Notes: generated by a model from the sequence alone, not told the origin. A stretch of DNA of 64,000 bases from Amycolatopsis nalaikhensis (GCF_030264295.1 NZ_CP127173.1:5401501-5465500); one strand, 5' to 3'. Shown: positions 16,537 to 26,437, counted from the first letter of the stretch. Program-made: numbers and translations.

Positions 16537-19500
16537 ATGACCAAGACAGAACGGGGGGCAGGGGTGGCGGGACGCGAACGGCCGCTCGGGCCGGGTGACG
16601 ACGCCGTCGTCGAGTTCGCCGCCGGGCTGCGGCGGCTGCGGGCGGAGGCGGGCGGGCCGACCTACCGGACGCTGGCCACGCGCGCCGGCTATTCGGCGGC
16701 GGCGCTGTCCGAGGCCGCGGGCGGGCGCAAGCTGCCGGGGCTCGCGCTCACCACGGCCTACGTCTCCGCGTGCGGCGGGGACGTCGAGGAATGGGAGACG
16801 CGCTGGCGGGCGGTCGCCGCGGACGTCGCCGCCGCCCGGCCGCCCGGACCGGAGACCGAAACGCCGTACCTCGGGCTGACCGCTTTCCAGCGCACGGACG
16901 CGAGCCGGTTCTTCGGGCGGGAAAAACTGATCGCCGAGCTGACCGCGAAACTGCGCGAACGCCGGTTCGTCGGCGTGTTCGGCGCGTCGGGGTCCGGGAA
17001 GTCGTCGCTGCTGCGGGCCGGACTGGCCGGGGACGGCCCGGCGGTCGTCTGCACCCCGGGCGAGCACCCGATGACCCGGTGCGCGAAGGCCGTCGCCGAG
17101 ACCGGCGGGCTGCTGGTCGTCGACCAGTTCGAGGAGCTGTTCACCCTCTGCCGCGACGACGCCGAGCGCGCCGGGTTCGTCGACGCGCTGCTGGCCAGGG
17201 CCGCCGACGAGCACGGCAGCCGGGTCGTCATCGGCGTCCGCGCCGACTTCTACGGGCACTGCGGGCGGCACGCCGGCCTCGTCGACGCGCTGCGGGACGC
17301 GCAGGTGCTGGTCGGGCCGATGACCGCGGACGAGCTGCGGACCGCGATCGTCGAACCGGCGGTCCGGCAGGGCTGCCAGGTGGAGTCCGCGCTGGTCACG
17401 ACGCTGGTGGCGGACGCGGCGGGCCGTCCGGCGGCGCTGCCGCTCGTGTCGCACGCGTTGCTGGAGACCTGGCGGCGGCGTCAGGGCATCACGCTCACCC
17501 TCGCCGCGTACGAAGCCGCCGGGGGCATCCGCGACGCGATCGCCCACACCGCCGAGGCGGTCTACGGCGAGTTCGACGCGGACCGCCAGGCCAAGGCCCG
17601 GCAGATCTTCCTCCGGCTCACCGCGCCGGGCGACGGCACGGAGGACACGAAGCGGCGGCTGCCCCGGCGCGAGCTCGACGACGACCCCGCGACGGCCGAA
17701 GTCCTCGAGCGGCTCGCCGCGGCCCGGCTGCTCGCCCTGGACCGCGACGGCGTCGAGATCGCGCACGAGGCGTTGATCCGCAGCTGGCCGCGGCTGCAGG
17801 ACTGGCTGGCCGAGGACCGCGAAGGCCGTCGCCTGCACCGCCAGCTCGCCGAGGCGACCGACCTGTGGGAGTCACTGGACCGCGACGCGGGCAGCCTCTA
17901 CCGCGGCACCCGGCTCGGCCTCGCGACCGAGTGGGCGGCCCGATCGCCGGGCGCGCTCACCGCCCGGGAGCAGGCGTTCCTCGACGCCGCGCGGGCCCAG
18001 GAGACGGCCGAGGCCGCGGCGGTCCGCCGTCGCACCCGGCGCCTGCGCCAGCTCGCGGCGCTGCTGGGCGTGCTGCTGGTCCTCGCCGCCGTCGCGACCG
18101 GCTTCGCCGTCCACGCCACGGGGACGGCGACCGACCAGCGGAACGTCGCACTGGCGCGCAAAGCCGTCGGCGACGCGGCGAACCTGCGGCAGACCAACCC
18201 CGCCCTGTCGGTCCAGCTGAGCCTCGCGGCCTACCGGCTGGCGTCGTTGCCGGAGACGCGCGACGGCCTGCTCGGCATGATGAGCACGCCGTTCGCCGGC
18301 CGGCTGAGCCTGGCGCCGGAAGGCGTCGGCTTCGACCAGGGCGTCGCGGTCAGCGGCGACGGGCGCCTGCTCGTCACCGCGTCGGACCTGGGGAAGGTGC
18401 GGGTGTGGTCGTTGCGCGGGACGCGTCAGCCCGTCCTGCTCGCGAACCTGCCGGCCCGCAACCCGGTCGCGCTCAGCCGCGACGGCCGGACGCTCGTCAC
18501 CGGCACCGCGGACCCCGTGTTCCGGCTGTGGGACCTGAGCGACCCGCGCGCGCCGGTGGCACGGGGCTCGACCGAGCCCCAGCGGGGCCGGCAGCTCAGC
18601 GCGGAGTTCGGCCCCGACGGGCGGTTGCTGGCGACCGGCGCGGACGACGGGACCGTCCGGCTCACCGACGTCACCGATCCGGCGCGGCCGAAGACCGTCT
18701 CGACGCTCGGGCCGAACCTGCAGCGGGCGACGTTCCGGGGTGACGGCCGCGTGCTCGCCACGAGCACCGCGGGCCGCGTCGAGGTGCTGTGGGACGTCGC
18801 CGACCCGGCCCGGCCGCGGCGGCTCGCCGACCTGACCGGCCACACCGGCCTGGTCAACACTTCGGCGTTCAGCCCGGACGGGCGGCTGCTCGCGACGACG
18901 AGCTGGGACACGACCGTGCGGCTGTGGGACGTCTCCACGCCGAGCGCGCCGCGGCTGCGGTCGACGGTGCCCGGCACCGGGATCGTCTGGGTGGTCGCGT
19001 TCAGCCCCGATGGCCGCACGCTGGCGGCCGCGGGCGACCCCTCGGCGCGGTTGTTCGACGTCACCGACCCCGGCGCGCCGGTCCCGTTGATCACGCTCGG
19101 CGGGCACACGAACTCCGTGACCTGGCTGGGTTTCACCGGCGGGATGCTGCTCACCGCGTCCGCCGACCGCACGCTGCGGCTGCAGGACCTGGCGCTGGTG
19201 GACCTCGCCGCCCGGGGCGGCTGCTGCGTCCGGTTCGACGACAGCGGACGGCTGCTGGTCACCACCGGCAAGGGCGCGCAGCTGTGGACGGTCGAGCCCG
19301 ATCGGCCGCCCCGGTTCGCCGCCCGCCTGCCGGGCGTCCCGGGAGAGGTCACGGCGATCGTCCCGAGCGGCGACGGCCGCAGCCTCGCGCTCGCGGCCCT
19401 GACCGGCTCGAGCGGGGTACTGCAACGCTGGGACGTCACGCGGCCCGAGCAGCCGAAGCTGGTGGCGCAGGCGGCGACGAAACCGACGTACTCGCTGGCG

Positions 19501-20211
19501 TTCAGCCCGGACAACCGGACGCTGGCCGCGGGGTACGACGACGGGCCGATCGAGCTGTGGGACGTCGCCGACCCGGCCCGCATCGCCGACCCGGTGACGC
19601 TGCCGAGCCCGGACGGCACGGTGTGGTCGGTGAAGTTCACCCCGGACGGCTCGACGCTGTACGCGGCCCGCGGCGGCGCCACCCCGGCGGTGACCCGGTG
19701 GGCGGTCGCGGACCGGCGGCACCCGCGCCTGACCGCGACGCTGACCGCGGGAACCGGGGCGTTCCTGTCCCTGGCGATGAGCCGCGACGGGCGGCTGCTC
19801 GCCGGCGGGAGCACGGACGCCAACGCGTACCTGTGGGACATCTCGGGGGAGCCCCGCCTGCTGGCGCCGCTGCGCGGGCACACCGACACGGTCGCGGCCG
19901 TGTCGATCGGCCCGTCGGGAACCCAGGTCGCGACCGCGAGCTACGACCGCTCGATGCGGCTGTGGGACGTGTCGGACCCGGCCCACCCGGTCGAGACGGC
20001 GGGCACCAGCGCGTTCGGCGAGTCGGCGTACTCGGTCGCGTTGACGCCCGACGGGCAGCGGGTCGCGGTCGGAGCGGGCACGATCCGGCTGCTGGAACTG
20101 GATCCCGAGCGCGTGGCCCGGCAGATCTGCGGCCTGGCGGAGCCGAAGATCACCCCGGCGGAGTGGGGGACGTACTTCCCGGGCCTGCCGTACGACCCGC
20201 CGTGCGGGTAG
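16537..20211 (+). CDS. HTH-nSTAND NTPase-WD40 repeat protein
   Basis: This is a 1224-residue multidomain signalling protein. In order: a short helix-turn-helix-like region (about 25-80, TLATRAGYSAAALSEAAGGRKLPG); an nSTAND NTPase with Walker A GASGSGKSS (149-157) and Walker B LLVVDQFEELF (192-202); a helical region; one membrane helix near residue 510 (LAALLGVLLVLAAVATGFAV); and about 14 WD40-type repeats to the end (for example LTGHTGLVNTSAFSPDGRLL). STAND proteins work as ligand-triggered switches whose repeats sense a signal; the ligand here is unknown. The stop region overlaps the following acetyltransferase by ten bases. Confidence 0.88.
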   Translation: MTKTERGAGVAGRERPLGPGDDAVVEFAAGLRRLRAEAGGPTYRTLATRAGYSAAALSEAAGGRKLPGLALTTAYVSACGGDVEEWETRWRAVAADVAAARPPGPETETPYLGLTAFQRTDASRFFGREKLIAELTAKLRERRFVGVFGASGSGKSSLLRAGLAGDGPAVVCTPGEHPMTRCAKAVAETGGLLVVDQFEELFTLCRDDAERAGFVDALLARAADEHGSRVVIGVRADFYGHCGRHAGLVDALRDAQVLVGPMTADELRTAIVEPAVRQGCQVESALVTTLVADAAGRPAALPLVSHALLETWRRRQGITLTLAAYEAAGGIRDAIAHTAEAVYGEFDADRQAKARQIFLRLTAPGDGTEDTKRRLPRRELDDDPATAEVLERLAAARLLALDRDGVEIAHEALIRSWPRLQDWLAEDREGRRLHRQLAEATDLWESLDRDAGSLYRGTRLGLATEWAARSPGALTAREQAFLDAARAQETAEAAAVRRRTRRLRQLAALLGVLLVLAAVATGFAVHATGTATDQRNVALARKAVGDAANLRQTNPALSVQLSLAAYRLASLPETRDGLLGMMSTPFAGRLSLAPEGVGFDQGVAVSGDGRLLVTASDLGKVRVWSLRGTRQPVLLANLPARNPVALSRDGRTLVTGTADPVFRLWDLSDPRAPVARGSTEPQRGRQLSAEFGPDGRLLATGADDGTVRLTDVTDPARPKTVSTLGPNLQRATFRGDGRVLATSTAGRVEVLWDVADPARPRRLADLTGHTGLVNTSAFSPDGRLLATTSWDTTVRLWDVSTPSAPRLRSTVPGTGIVWVVAFSPDGRTLAAAGDPSARLFDVTDPGAPVPLITLGGHTNSVTWLGFTGGMLLTASADRTLRLQDLALVDLAARGGCCVRFDDSGRLLVTTGKGAQLWTVEPDRPPRFAARLPGVPGEVTAIVPSGDGRSLALAALTGSSGVLQRWDVTRPEQPKLVAQAATKPTYSLAFSPDNRTLAAGYDDGPIELWDVADPARIADPVTLPSPDGTVWSVKFTPDGSTLYAARGGATPAVTRWAVADRRHPRLTATLTAGTGAFLSLAMSRDGRLLAGGSTDANAYLWDISGEPRLLAPLRGHTDTVAAVSIGPSGTQVATASYDRSMRLWDVSDPAHPVETAGTSAFGESAYSVALTPDGQRVAVGAGTIRLLELDPERVARQICGLAEPKITPAEWGTYFPGLPYDPPCG

Positions 20212-20933
20212 CGGTGCCGTCCGACGTGAGCCGGGCGGAGCGGGCGTTGCACCGCAGGATGGCGTTGGCCTGCGAAGCGGCACCGGCCGCGGGAGTGCCG
20301 GGGCGGTTCCGGGTGTGGGAGCGGGCGGGCTTGTTCGCGGTGCTGGCGAGCGACCCGGCACTGGGCTACCTGTCGACGGTGTCGGGCGTGACGCCGTCGA
20401 CGGTGAAGGCGGCGGCCGAGCTGGCTGACGATCCGGTGTGGAACGGCGTCGAGCCGACGGTGGTGACCGACGGGCTCCCGATACCGGGGTACGTCCGGGC
20501 GGACGACCGCCTCTTGGCCACTCGACGGCTGCGTCGGCGTCGGGCGGTGCCTTCGGAAGTGGTCGACGCCGAGGTCTTCGTGGGTGTCCTGCTGGAAGGC
20601 TTTGAAACGCGCGGAGTGGTGGCCCGGTTCATGGCGGCGGAGCACCGGCTCCCGGCGGTCCGGCGGTTCCTCCTGGTGGAGGGGGAAAAACCGATCGCGG
20701 CGGCGGGCATGACGATCCACGAGGAGGTCGCCGTACTGGGAGCGGCAACGACCCTGCGGGCGCACCGGGGCCACGGCGCGCAGGTGAAGCTGCTGCACCG
20801 CCGGCTGGCGGTGGCGGCCGCGGAGGGCTGCACGTTGGCGGTGGCCACGGCCCGCCCCGACTCGCCTAGTGCGGCCAATTTGGCGCGGGCCGGGTTCCGC
20901 CTCCACCGCCGTCAGGCCTGGCGCAAGCCCTGA
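20202..20933 (+). CDS. GNAT-family N-acetyltransferase
   Basis: This 243-residue protein has a C-terminal GNAT fold with acetyl-CoA-binding pattern TTLRAHRGHGAQVKLLHRRL (compare RxxGxG/A) and the family ending SPSAANLARAGFRLHRRQAW. The N-terminal 110 residues look like a degenerate second GNAT-like half. GTG at 20202 overlaps the WD40 gene by ten bases; a later GTG at 20214 is possible. The overlap suggests translational coupling to the nSTAND protein. The substrate is unknown. It converges on the emb gene with one base between stops. Confidence 0.78.
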   Translation: MRVAVPSDVSRAERALHRRMALACEAAPAAGVPGRFRVWERAGLFAVLASDPALGYLSTVSGVTPSTVKAAAELADDPVWNGVEPTVVTDGLPIPGYVRADDRLLATRRLRRRRAVPSEVVDAEVFVGVLLEGFETRGVVARFMAAEHRLPAVRRFLLVEGEKPIAAAGMTIHEEVAVLGAATTLRAHRGHGAQVKLLHRRLAVAAAEGCTLAVATARPDSPSAANLARAGFRLHRRQAWRKP

Positions 20934-20934
20934 C

Positions 20935-23900
20935 TCAGCGCGTCGGGTCCTTGCCGTTCGGCTGCCGCGGCCCCGGACCCGGCGACCACCAACCCGGCAC
21001 GGTCTTCTCCCCGTGCACCACCGTCGGCGCGATCCCCTCGGTGAACGGCTCGATCTGCAGCAGCTGTCCCCAGGACTGGCTCGGCTGCCCGATCAGATAG
21101 CTCGGCACCTCGGGCTCCTCGGCCAGCTCCTCCAGCCACCCGATCGGCCCACCGTTCGTCGACGAGGCCCACTGAGCCTCATCGGCGAGCCCACCGGCGG
21201 TGATCCGGTACTCCGGCACCTGCGAAATCCCGTCGTGGGACGTCACCGGCTGAACACACGGGTACACAAAAGAAGCAGGCCAGTCCACGTACACCGGCTT
21301 GGACCCGATCCGGTCCGTCAGCGTCGTGAACGTCGGGACGCGCGGGGCCGAAGCCGCGATCCAGCCGTCCTCCGTCAGGTCGTTGTCCACGATGTTGACG
21401 CGGACCGCGTTCGTCTCCGGCGGGAGGTCGCGCAGGTTGATGCGGGTGTCGTTCCAGCCGCCCGTGCCCGCTCCCGGCGGGAGCATGAACTGGCTGCGGA
21501 CGATCTTCACGCCGTCGGGCGTGTTGACGCCGTAGTCGAGGCTGACCGACGTCGGGCGCCTGGCCGCGCCCGCTGTCGCCACCACGATCTGGCCGTCCGC
21601 GGGCTTCTCCGTCAGCGCGTACCAGTCACTGCGCAGGCGTCCCGCGCGCGTCTCCGGGTCGAGGAAGCTCGACCACATCGGCACCGTCTCCGGCGTGAAC
21701 CCGTGCGGGGGCTCGGCCAGCGGGTCCTTGTCGTCGACCGGGCGGGTGTGGAAGCCCGTCTGGACGCGGCCGTTGTCCTGCTCGGGGTTCGGCAACGGCG
21801 AGTTCTCCGGCTGCTGCTCCTTCTCCGCCACCGTCCGCTGCTCGGACTGCGGGTGCAGGATGCTCGTCGCCGCGTCGCGCTCGACCATCACGTGGTCGGA
21901 CAGGTTGCAGCTCTTGCCGAACAGGTGCCCGATGTTCGCCGCGCCCAGGCTGTAGCTGCCCGCCTGGTTGTGGATCGCCCACGCCATCGTGACGAACTCG
22001 CCCGCCGCCACCAGGCCGCACACCACCACCAGCGACAATGACCCGAGCCGCAGCGCGCGCAGCCGGCCCTCCTGCACCGGTGCGGGCGCGCCCGGCCGGT
22101 GCGCGCGGACGTTCTCGACGAACGCGTACACCCCGGCGATCGCCGCCGCGACCAGCAGGATCGTCGACAGCGGGATCCCGCCGATCGACGGCGCCACGTT
22201 CGTCCACTGCACGCCGAGGCGGGAGACGAACCAGTACGTGTTCGGGCCGGTCGCGGCCAGCGCGGCGACGACCAGCAGCCCGGCGAGGAACGCCGCGCGG
22301 TTGCGTTTGGACCGCAGCACTGTCGAGCTCGTCGCGAGCGCGGTCAGCGCCGCCATCGACGCGCCCACCGCGGCGAACGCGCCGAAGTGGTGCGTCCACT
22401 TCGTCGGCGTCAGGGCCAGCAGCAGGAAGAACAACGCCGTCGTGCCGATCAGGCGGCGCGCCGGGCCGAGCGACGCGCCGGGGATGCGCCCGCGCCGCAG
22501 CAGCATCACCAGGCAGGTCGCGGTGCAGAGCCCGACCAGCAGCACCGGGAACCGGCGTGGCGCCGAGCCGTCCGGCAGGCTCTCGAACAACAGCTGGTAG
22601 CGCGCGAGCTCCTGGAACCACGACAGGTTCGGGCCCACTTGGGTGCGGATCCGGGTGGCTTCCTGCACGGTCGCGAACGTCTGGTCGGCGAACACCACGA
22701 CCAGCACCAGCAGCCCGGCCGCGGCGACCGGCGCCAGCACCGGCAGCCAGCCGCTTTCGCTCGCGCGCTGGCGGATCAGCTTGAACAGCGGCCGCGCGGC
22801 GACCAGGAACGGCGCCACCGCGATCAGCCCGGTCGGCGTCGCGGCCAGGGTGAACCCGGCCGCGGTCAGGCCGAGGCACAGCGGCAGCAGCCGCCGCGTC
22901 ACGAGCGTGCGCTCGACCGCGCAGATCGCCAGCAGCGAGCCGAGCGCGGCGACCGGTTCCGGGCGGACGCCGTTGTTGTAGGGCATCCACCAGATCAGGA
23001 ACACCGTCGCGGCGGCCCAGCTGGCCGGGCGGCTGGTGCGGATCTGGGTGCCCAGCCGCGGCATCACCTCGCGGCTGATCAGCAGCCAGCTGAGCACGCC
23101 GAGCAGGAACGACGGCAGCCGGATCCACGGCGGCACCGTGCTGACGTGCGTCATCAGCTCGTACACGTGGTAGAACCAGCCGAACGGCGCCTCGGCGACA
23201 CCGAACCAGCGGTGGTAGTTCGTCAGGAACCCGGTCTGCTCGGTGACGCGGGCCATCGTGAGGATGTAGCCGTCGTCCGAGGTCACCGGCCCGATGAAGA
23301 CCCACGCGCCGAGCGCGACGATCACCGTGGTGTCCCGCAGCGTCAGCCGCCACCAGCCGACCGGCGCCCAGCGCGGCGCGCGTCTGGCGAAGCCGGAGTC
23401 GCGGCGCCAGGTGGCGATCAGGCAGCCGATCAGCGACAGCACCGCGAGCACGCCGACGCCGATCTTCAGCGCGGTCGGCGACGTCTGGTAGCGCGTGTCC
23501 GGCACGACCGAGACGTGCAGGCCGGCGATCGGGTCCTTGCTCGAGTTGATCGAGGAGTAGATGCCGACCACGCGGGGCCGGACGTCGCCGTTGGCGTGGA
23601 AGATCGGCGTCCCGGCCACGGCGAGGGTCATCTGCGTCGCGTCGACGTCGAGTTCGACGTCGCACTTCTCGGCGGGCAGCGGCTGCTGCGCGATCTGCTG
23701 GCCCTGGCTGGAGGCGAGCAGCACGCCGTTGTCGACGCGCAGCTGCATGCCGACGCCGTTGCCCGCCTTCGGGTCGGTGCGCCCGTCCGGCACGGTGGCG
23801 AAGAGCAGGCCCGGGCCGTTGGTGCGGGCGTCGACCGAGCGGATGGCCGCGCACGGCAGTTCGGCGCGCAGGTCCTGCGCCCAGTACCCGGTCAAGGGCG

Positions 23901-24030
23901 CGTTGACGGAGCGGGTGTCGCTGCCGGTCGGCCAGACGACCTCCGCCGTGTCCTGCACCACCGGCAGGAAGGGGAAAGCCAGCGCGCACAAGGCCGAGAG
24001 CAACCCCAGCGCTACGGCAATCAGACGCAT
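20935..24030 (-). CDS. Emb-family cell-wall arabinosyltransferase
   Basis: This 1031-residue GT-C membrane enzyme of the EmbA/B/C family transfers arabinofuranose from decaprenyl-phosphoryl arabinose in arabinogalactan or lipoarabinomannan synthesis. It has an N-terminal membrane helix, a periplasmic jelly-roll-like region (about 30-190), a GT-C core with the catalytic-type motif VTSDDGYILTMARV near residue 250 followed by NYHRWFGVAEAPFGWFYHVYE, about 13 membrane helices, and a large C-terminal carbohydrate-binding-like domain. The presence of Emb fits an arabinogalactan-containing Pseudonocardiaceae wall. Which Emb paralogue it is cannot be decided here. Confidence 0.92.
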   Translation of the reverse strand: MRLIAVALGLLSALCALAFPFLPVVQDTAEVVWPTGSDTRSVNAPLTGYWAQDLRAELPCAAIRSVDARTNGPGLLFATVPDGRTDPKAGNGVGMQLRVDNGVLLASSQGQQIAQQPLPAEKCDVELDVDATQMTLAVAGTPIFHANGDVRPRVVGIYSSINSSKDPIAGLHVSVVPDTRYQTSPTALKIGVGVLAVLSLIGCLIATWRRDSGFARRAPRWAPVGWWRLTLRDTTVIVALGAWVFIGPVTSDDGYILTMARVTEQTGFLTNYHRWFGVAEAPFGWFYHVYELMTHVSTVPPWIRLPSFLLGVLSWLLISREVMPRLGTQIRTSRPASWAAATVFLIWWMPYNNGVRPEPVAALGSLLAICAVERTLVTRRLLPLCLGLTAAGFTLAATPTGLIAVAPFLVAARPLFKLIRQRASESGWLPVLAPVAAAGLLVLVVVFADQTFATVQEATRIRTQVGPNLSWFQELARYQLLFESLPDGSAPRRFPVLLVGLCTATCLVMLLRRGRIPGASLGPARRLIGTTALFFLLLALTPTKWTHHFGAFAAVGASMAALTALATSSTVLRSKRNRAAFLAGLLVVAALAATGPNTYWFVSRLGVQWTNVAPSIGGIPLSTILLVAAAIAGVYAFVENVRAHRPGAPAPVQEGRLRALRLGSLSLVVVCGLVAAGEFVTMAWAIHNQAGSYSLGAANIGHLFGKSCNLSDHVMVERDAATSILHPQSEQRTVAEKEQQPENSPLPNPEQDNGRVQTGFHTRPVDDKDPLAEPPHGFTPETVPMWSSFLDPETRAGRLRSDWYALTEKPADGQIVVATAGAARRPTSVSLDYGVNTPDGVKIVRSQFMLPPGAGTGGWNDTRINLRDLPPETNAVRVNIVDNDLTEDGWIAASAPRVPTFTTLTDRIGSKPVYVDWPASFVYPCVQPVTSHDGISQVPEYRITAGGLADEAQWASSTNGGPIGWLEELAEEPEVPSYLIGQPSQSWGQLLQIEPFTEGIAPTVVHGEKTVPGWWSPGPGPRQPNGKDPTR

Positions 24031-24048
24031 CGGCGCAACGCTAACGGG

Positions 24049-24708
24049 TCAGAGGTCGGCGGCTGACGCAGCCCCCGGGTCACGCGGGGTGAACCGTCCG
24101 TGGTGTATCGCCTCGGTCAGGGGACGGCGGCTGCGCCACCCGTGGCGCTCCAGGTCGGGCACGGTCTCGAGCCCGCTGACCGGGCCGGCGCACAGCCACG
24201 CGACCGGCCGGACGCCGTCGGGGACGCCGAGCAGCTCGCTCAGGAACGGCTCGCGGTAGAAGCTGACCCAGCCGACGCCGAGGCCTTCCGCGGTGGCGGC
24301 GAGCCACAGGTTCTGGATCGCCAGGCACACGGAGTACAGCCCGGCGTCGGCGATGGCGTGCCGCCCGAGCACGTCGGGCGCGCCGCGCGCGGGGTCGTAG
24401 GTGACGACGATGCCGAGGCTCGACTCGAGGATGCCTTCGATCTTGATGTTCGCGAAGGTGCTCGCGCGGTCTTCGGCGAGCTGGTTCGCGAAGATCTCGC
24501 GCTCGTCGTGGACGTGCTTCGCGAACTTCTCGCGGGTTGCGTGGTCGTCGACGAGGATGAAGTCCCAGGGCTGGGTGAGCCCGACGCTCGGCGCGGCGTG
24601 CGCGGCCTCGAGGATCCGGGTCAGCGTGTCCTCGGGGATCGGCTCGCCGGTGAACTCGCCACGGACGTCGCGGCGCTTGCGCAGGACTTCGTAGAACTCT
24701 TCGATCAT
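24049..24708 (-). CDS. bluB: BluB, 5,6-dimethylbenzimidazole synthase
   Basis: This 219-residue flavoenzyme of the nitroreductase fold destroys reduced FMN to form 5,6-dimethylbenzimidazole, the lower ligand of B12. Typical stretches are RRDVRGEFTGEPIPEDTL at the N-terminus, EAAHAAPSVGLTQPWDFILV, and AAEGLGVGWVSFYRE-type sequence near residue 150. The ATG at 24708 overlaps the cobK stop (ATGA). It closes the operon that begins with cobM or cobL. It supplies the base that CobT activates. Confidence 0.93.
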   Translation of the reverse strand: MIEEFYEVLRKRRDVRGEFTGEPIPEDTLTRILEAAHAAPSVGLTQPWDFILVDDHATREKFAKHVHDEREIFANQLAEDRASTFANIKIEGILESSLGIVVTYDPARGAPDVLGRHAIADAGLYSVCLAIQNLWLAATAEGLGVGWVSFYREPFLSELLGVPDGVRPVAWLCAGPVSGLETVPDLERHGWRSRRPLTEAIHHGRFTPRDPGAASAADL

Positions 24709-25424
24709 CGGTGCAGGACCCATTCGACGGCTTCGGGCACGGTCTCGGCGGTCTCGGTGGCGGGCCGCGGCGGGCGCCGGACGACGAGGACGGGCTTGCC
24801 CAGTTCCCGGGCCGCCGTCAGCTTCGCGCTGGTCAGCGTGCCACCGGAGTCCTTGGTGACCAGGACGTCGACCCGCCGGAGCAGCTCGAGTTCGGCGGCT
24901 TTTTCGTACGGCCCGCGGTCGAGGAGCAGTTCGTGGTGCCGCGGCAGCGGCGGTTCGGGCGGGTCGACGCAGCGGATGAGGAACCACAGGTCGTCGAGGT
25001 GCGCGAAAGCGGGAAGGCCTTGGCGGCCGGTGGTGAGGAAGACGCGTTTTCCCAGCTCGGGGAGCTTTTTCGCGGCGTCTTCGAGGTCGTCGGCCCAGTG
25101 CCAGACGTCGCCCGGCTCCGGCTGCCAGCCCGGCCGGGCGAGCCGCAGCAGCGGGACGCCCGTCATCTCGGCCGCCTTCGCCGCGTTCGCGCCGATGCGC
25201 TCGGCGAAGGGGTGCGTGGCGTCCACGACAGCCTGTACGTCGTTCTCGCGCAGCCACGCGGCGAGGCCGTCGACACCGCCGAAGCCGCCTACGCGCACTT
25301 CGCCGACCGGGAGCCTGGGCCGTGCGACGCGTCCCGCGAGCGAAGAGACAACGCGCACTTCGCGCGCGACGAGCGCTTCGGCGAGTTGCCGCGCTTCGCC
25401 GGTCCCGCCGAGGATGAGGATCAC
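24705..25424 (-). CDS. cobK: CobK, precorrin-6A reductase
   Basis: This 239-residue NADPH-dependent enzyme reduces precorrin-6A to precorrin-6B. Features are the N-terminal dinucleotide-binding turn VILILGGTGEARQLAEAL, the conserved VVDATHPFAERIGANAA near residue 75, and the C-terminal DVLVTKDSGGTLTSAKLTAA. The start is GTG at 25424, overlapping the stop of the upstream oxidoreductase by four bases. Length is normal for the family (about 245). Confidence 0.95.
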   Translation of the reverse strand: MILILGGTGEARQLAEALVAREVRVVSSLAGRVARPRLPVGEVRVGGFGGVDGLAAWLRENDVQAVVDATHPFAERIGANAAKAAEMTGVPLLRLARPGWQPEPGDVWHWADDLEDAAKKLPELGKRVFLTTGRQGLPAFAHLDDLWFLIRCVDPPEPPLPRHHELLLDRGPYEKAAELELLRRVDVLVTKDSGGTLTSAKLTAARELGKPVLVVRRPPRPATETAETVPEAVEWVLHR

Positions 25425-26437
25425 GAAGGACGCCCGTAGCCGACGGCCTCGCGCCACCGGTCGAGGGTGCGCAGGTTGGCCAGCGTCTCCGCCCAGCTCA
25501 GCTCGGGGGCCTGCCGGTCGCCGACGTGCGCGGCGACGTGGTCCGCTTCGCGCGCGAAGACACCCTGCGTCGCTTCGACCTCGATGACCTCCGGCTCGCC
25601 GTCGGCGGGCGTCAGGATGATCTGCGACGTGCCCGGCGTCCGCAGCGGGTGGATCCACGCGGGGCGCGGGATGTGGAGGTGGCCGCGGGAGCCGTAGACG
25701 CGGATGCCGTCTTCCCTGGTCAGGCGGATGCCGCAGGAGATCGTCGCGAGGATGTCGCCGGGCAGGCGCAGCAGGCCGGTCGCGTACTCGTCGACGCCGG
25801 TCGCGGAGAGCCTCGCCATGCCGCTGACCTCGGTCGGCTCGACGACTGCTTCGCCGGTGGCGGCTTGGGCGACGAGCCGGGCGAGCGACGTGCAGTAGCA
25901 GCCGACGTCGAGGATCCCGCCGCCGCCGAGCGCCGGGTCGGCCAGGCGCGCGGTCTCTTCGGGGTTGCTGTCGAAGGAGAACGCCGTGTCGACGGCGCGC
26001 ACCTCGCCGATCGCGCCGCTCGCGATCAGCTCCACCAGCCGCCGCGTCTGCGGGTGCAGCCGGTACATGAAGCCTTCCATCAGGAAGACGTCGTTCTCGC
26101 GCGCGGCGGCGATGACCTCTTCGGCGTCGGCGGCCGTGATCGTCAGCGGTTTCTCGCAGAGGACGTGTTTGCCCGCTTCGGCCGCGGCGATGGCCCAGTC
26201 CTTGTGCATCGCGTGCGGCGTCGAGACGTAGACGGCGTCGACGTCCGGGTCGGCGAGGAGATCTTCGTAGCTGCCGTAGGCCTTCGGGATGTCGAAGCGG
26301 GCGGCGAAGTCCCGCGCGCGGCCGGCGTCGCGGGCGCCGACGGCGGCGAGCGTGCCGTGCTTGCTTTCCTCGACGCCCTCGGCGAAGTGGGCGGCGATGG
26401 TCCCGGCGGCCAGCAGGCCCCAGCGAAGGTCGGTCAC
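25421..26437 (-). CDS. Gfo/Idh/MocA-family NAD(P)-dependent oxidoreductase
   Basis: This 338-residue enzyme has an N-terminal Rossmann domain (WGLLAAGTIAAHFAEGV) and the family's catalytic stretch EAGKHVLCEKPLTI near residue 90, followed by the alpha/beta substrate domain (ILDVGCYCTSLARL). It lies inside the cobM-cobK chain and overlaps both neighbours by four bases (ATGA with cobM, GTGA with cobK), so it is made together with corrin enzymes. No role in the known pathway calls for such a sugar-dehydrogenase-like protein. It may be a passenger or an unrecognised helper. Confidence 0.9.
   Translation of the reverse strand: MTDLRWGLLAAGTIAAHFAEGVEESKHGTLAAVGARDAGRARDFAARFDIPKAYGSYEDLLADPDVDAVYVSTPHAMHKDWAIAAAEAGKHVLCEKPLTITAADAEEVIAAARENDVFLMEGFMYRLHPQTRRLVELIASGAIGEVRAVDTAFSFDSNPEETARLADPALGGGGILDVGCYCTSLARLVAQAATGEAVVEPTEVSGMARLSATGVDEYATGLLRLPGDILATISCGIRLTREDGIRVYGSRGHLHIPRPAWIHPLRTPGTSQIILTPADGEPEVIEVEATQGVFAREADHVAAHVGDRQAPELSWAETLANLRTLDRWREAVGYGRPS

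Noticed and set aside
17872..20361. An 829-codon open frame antisense to the nSTAND-WD40 gene
   Set aside because: Composition is that of a high-GC shadow frame with no recognisable domain. The plus-strand protein has regular WD40 repeats and NTPase motifs.
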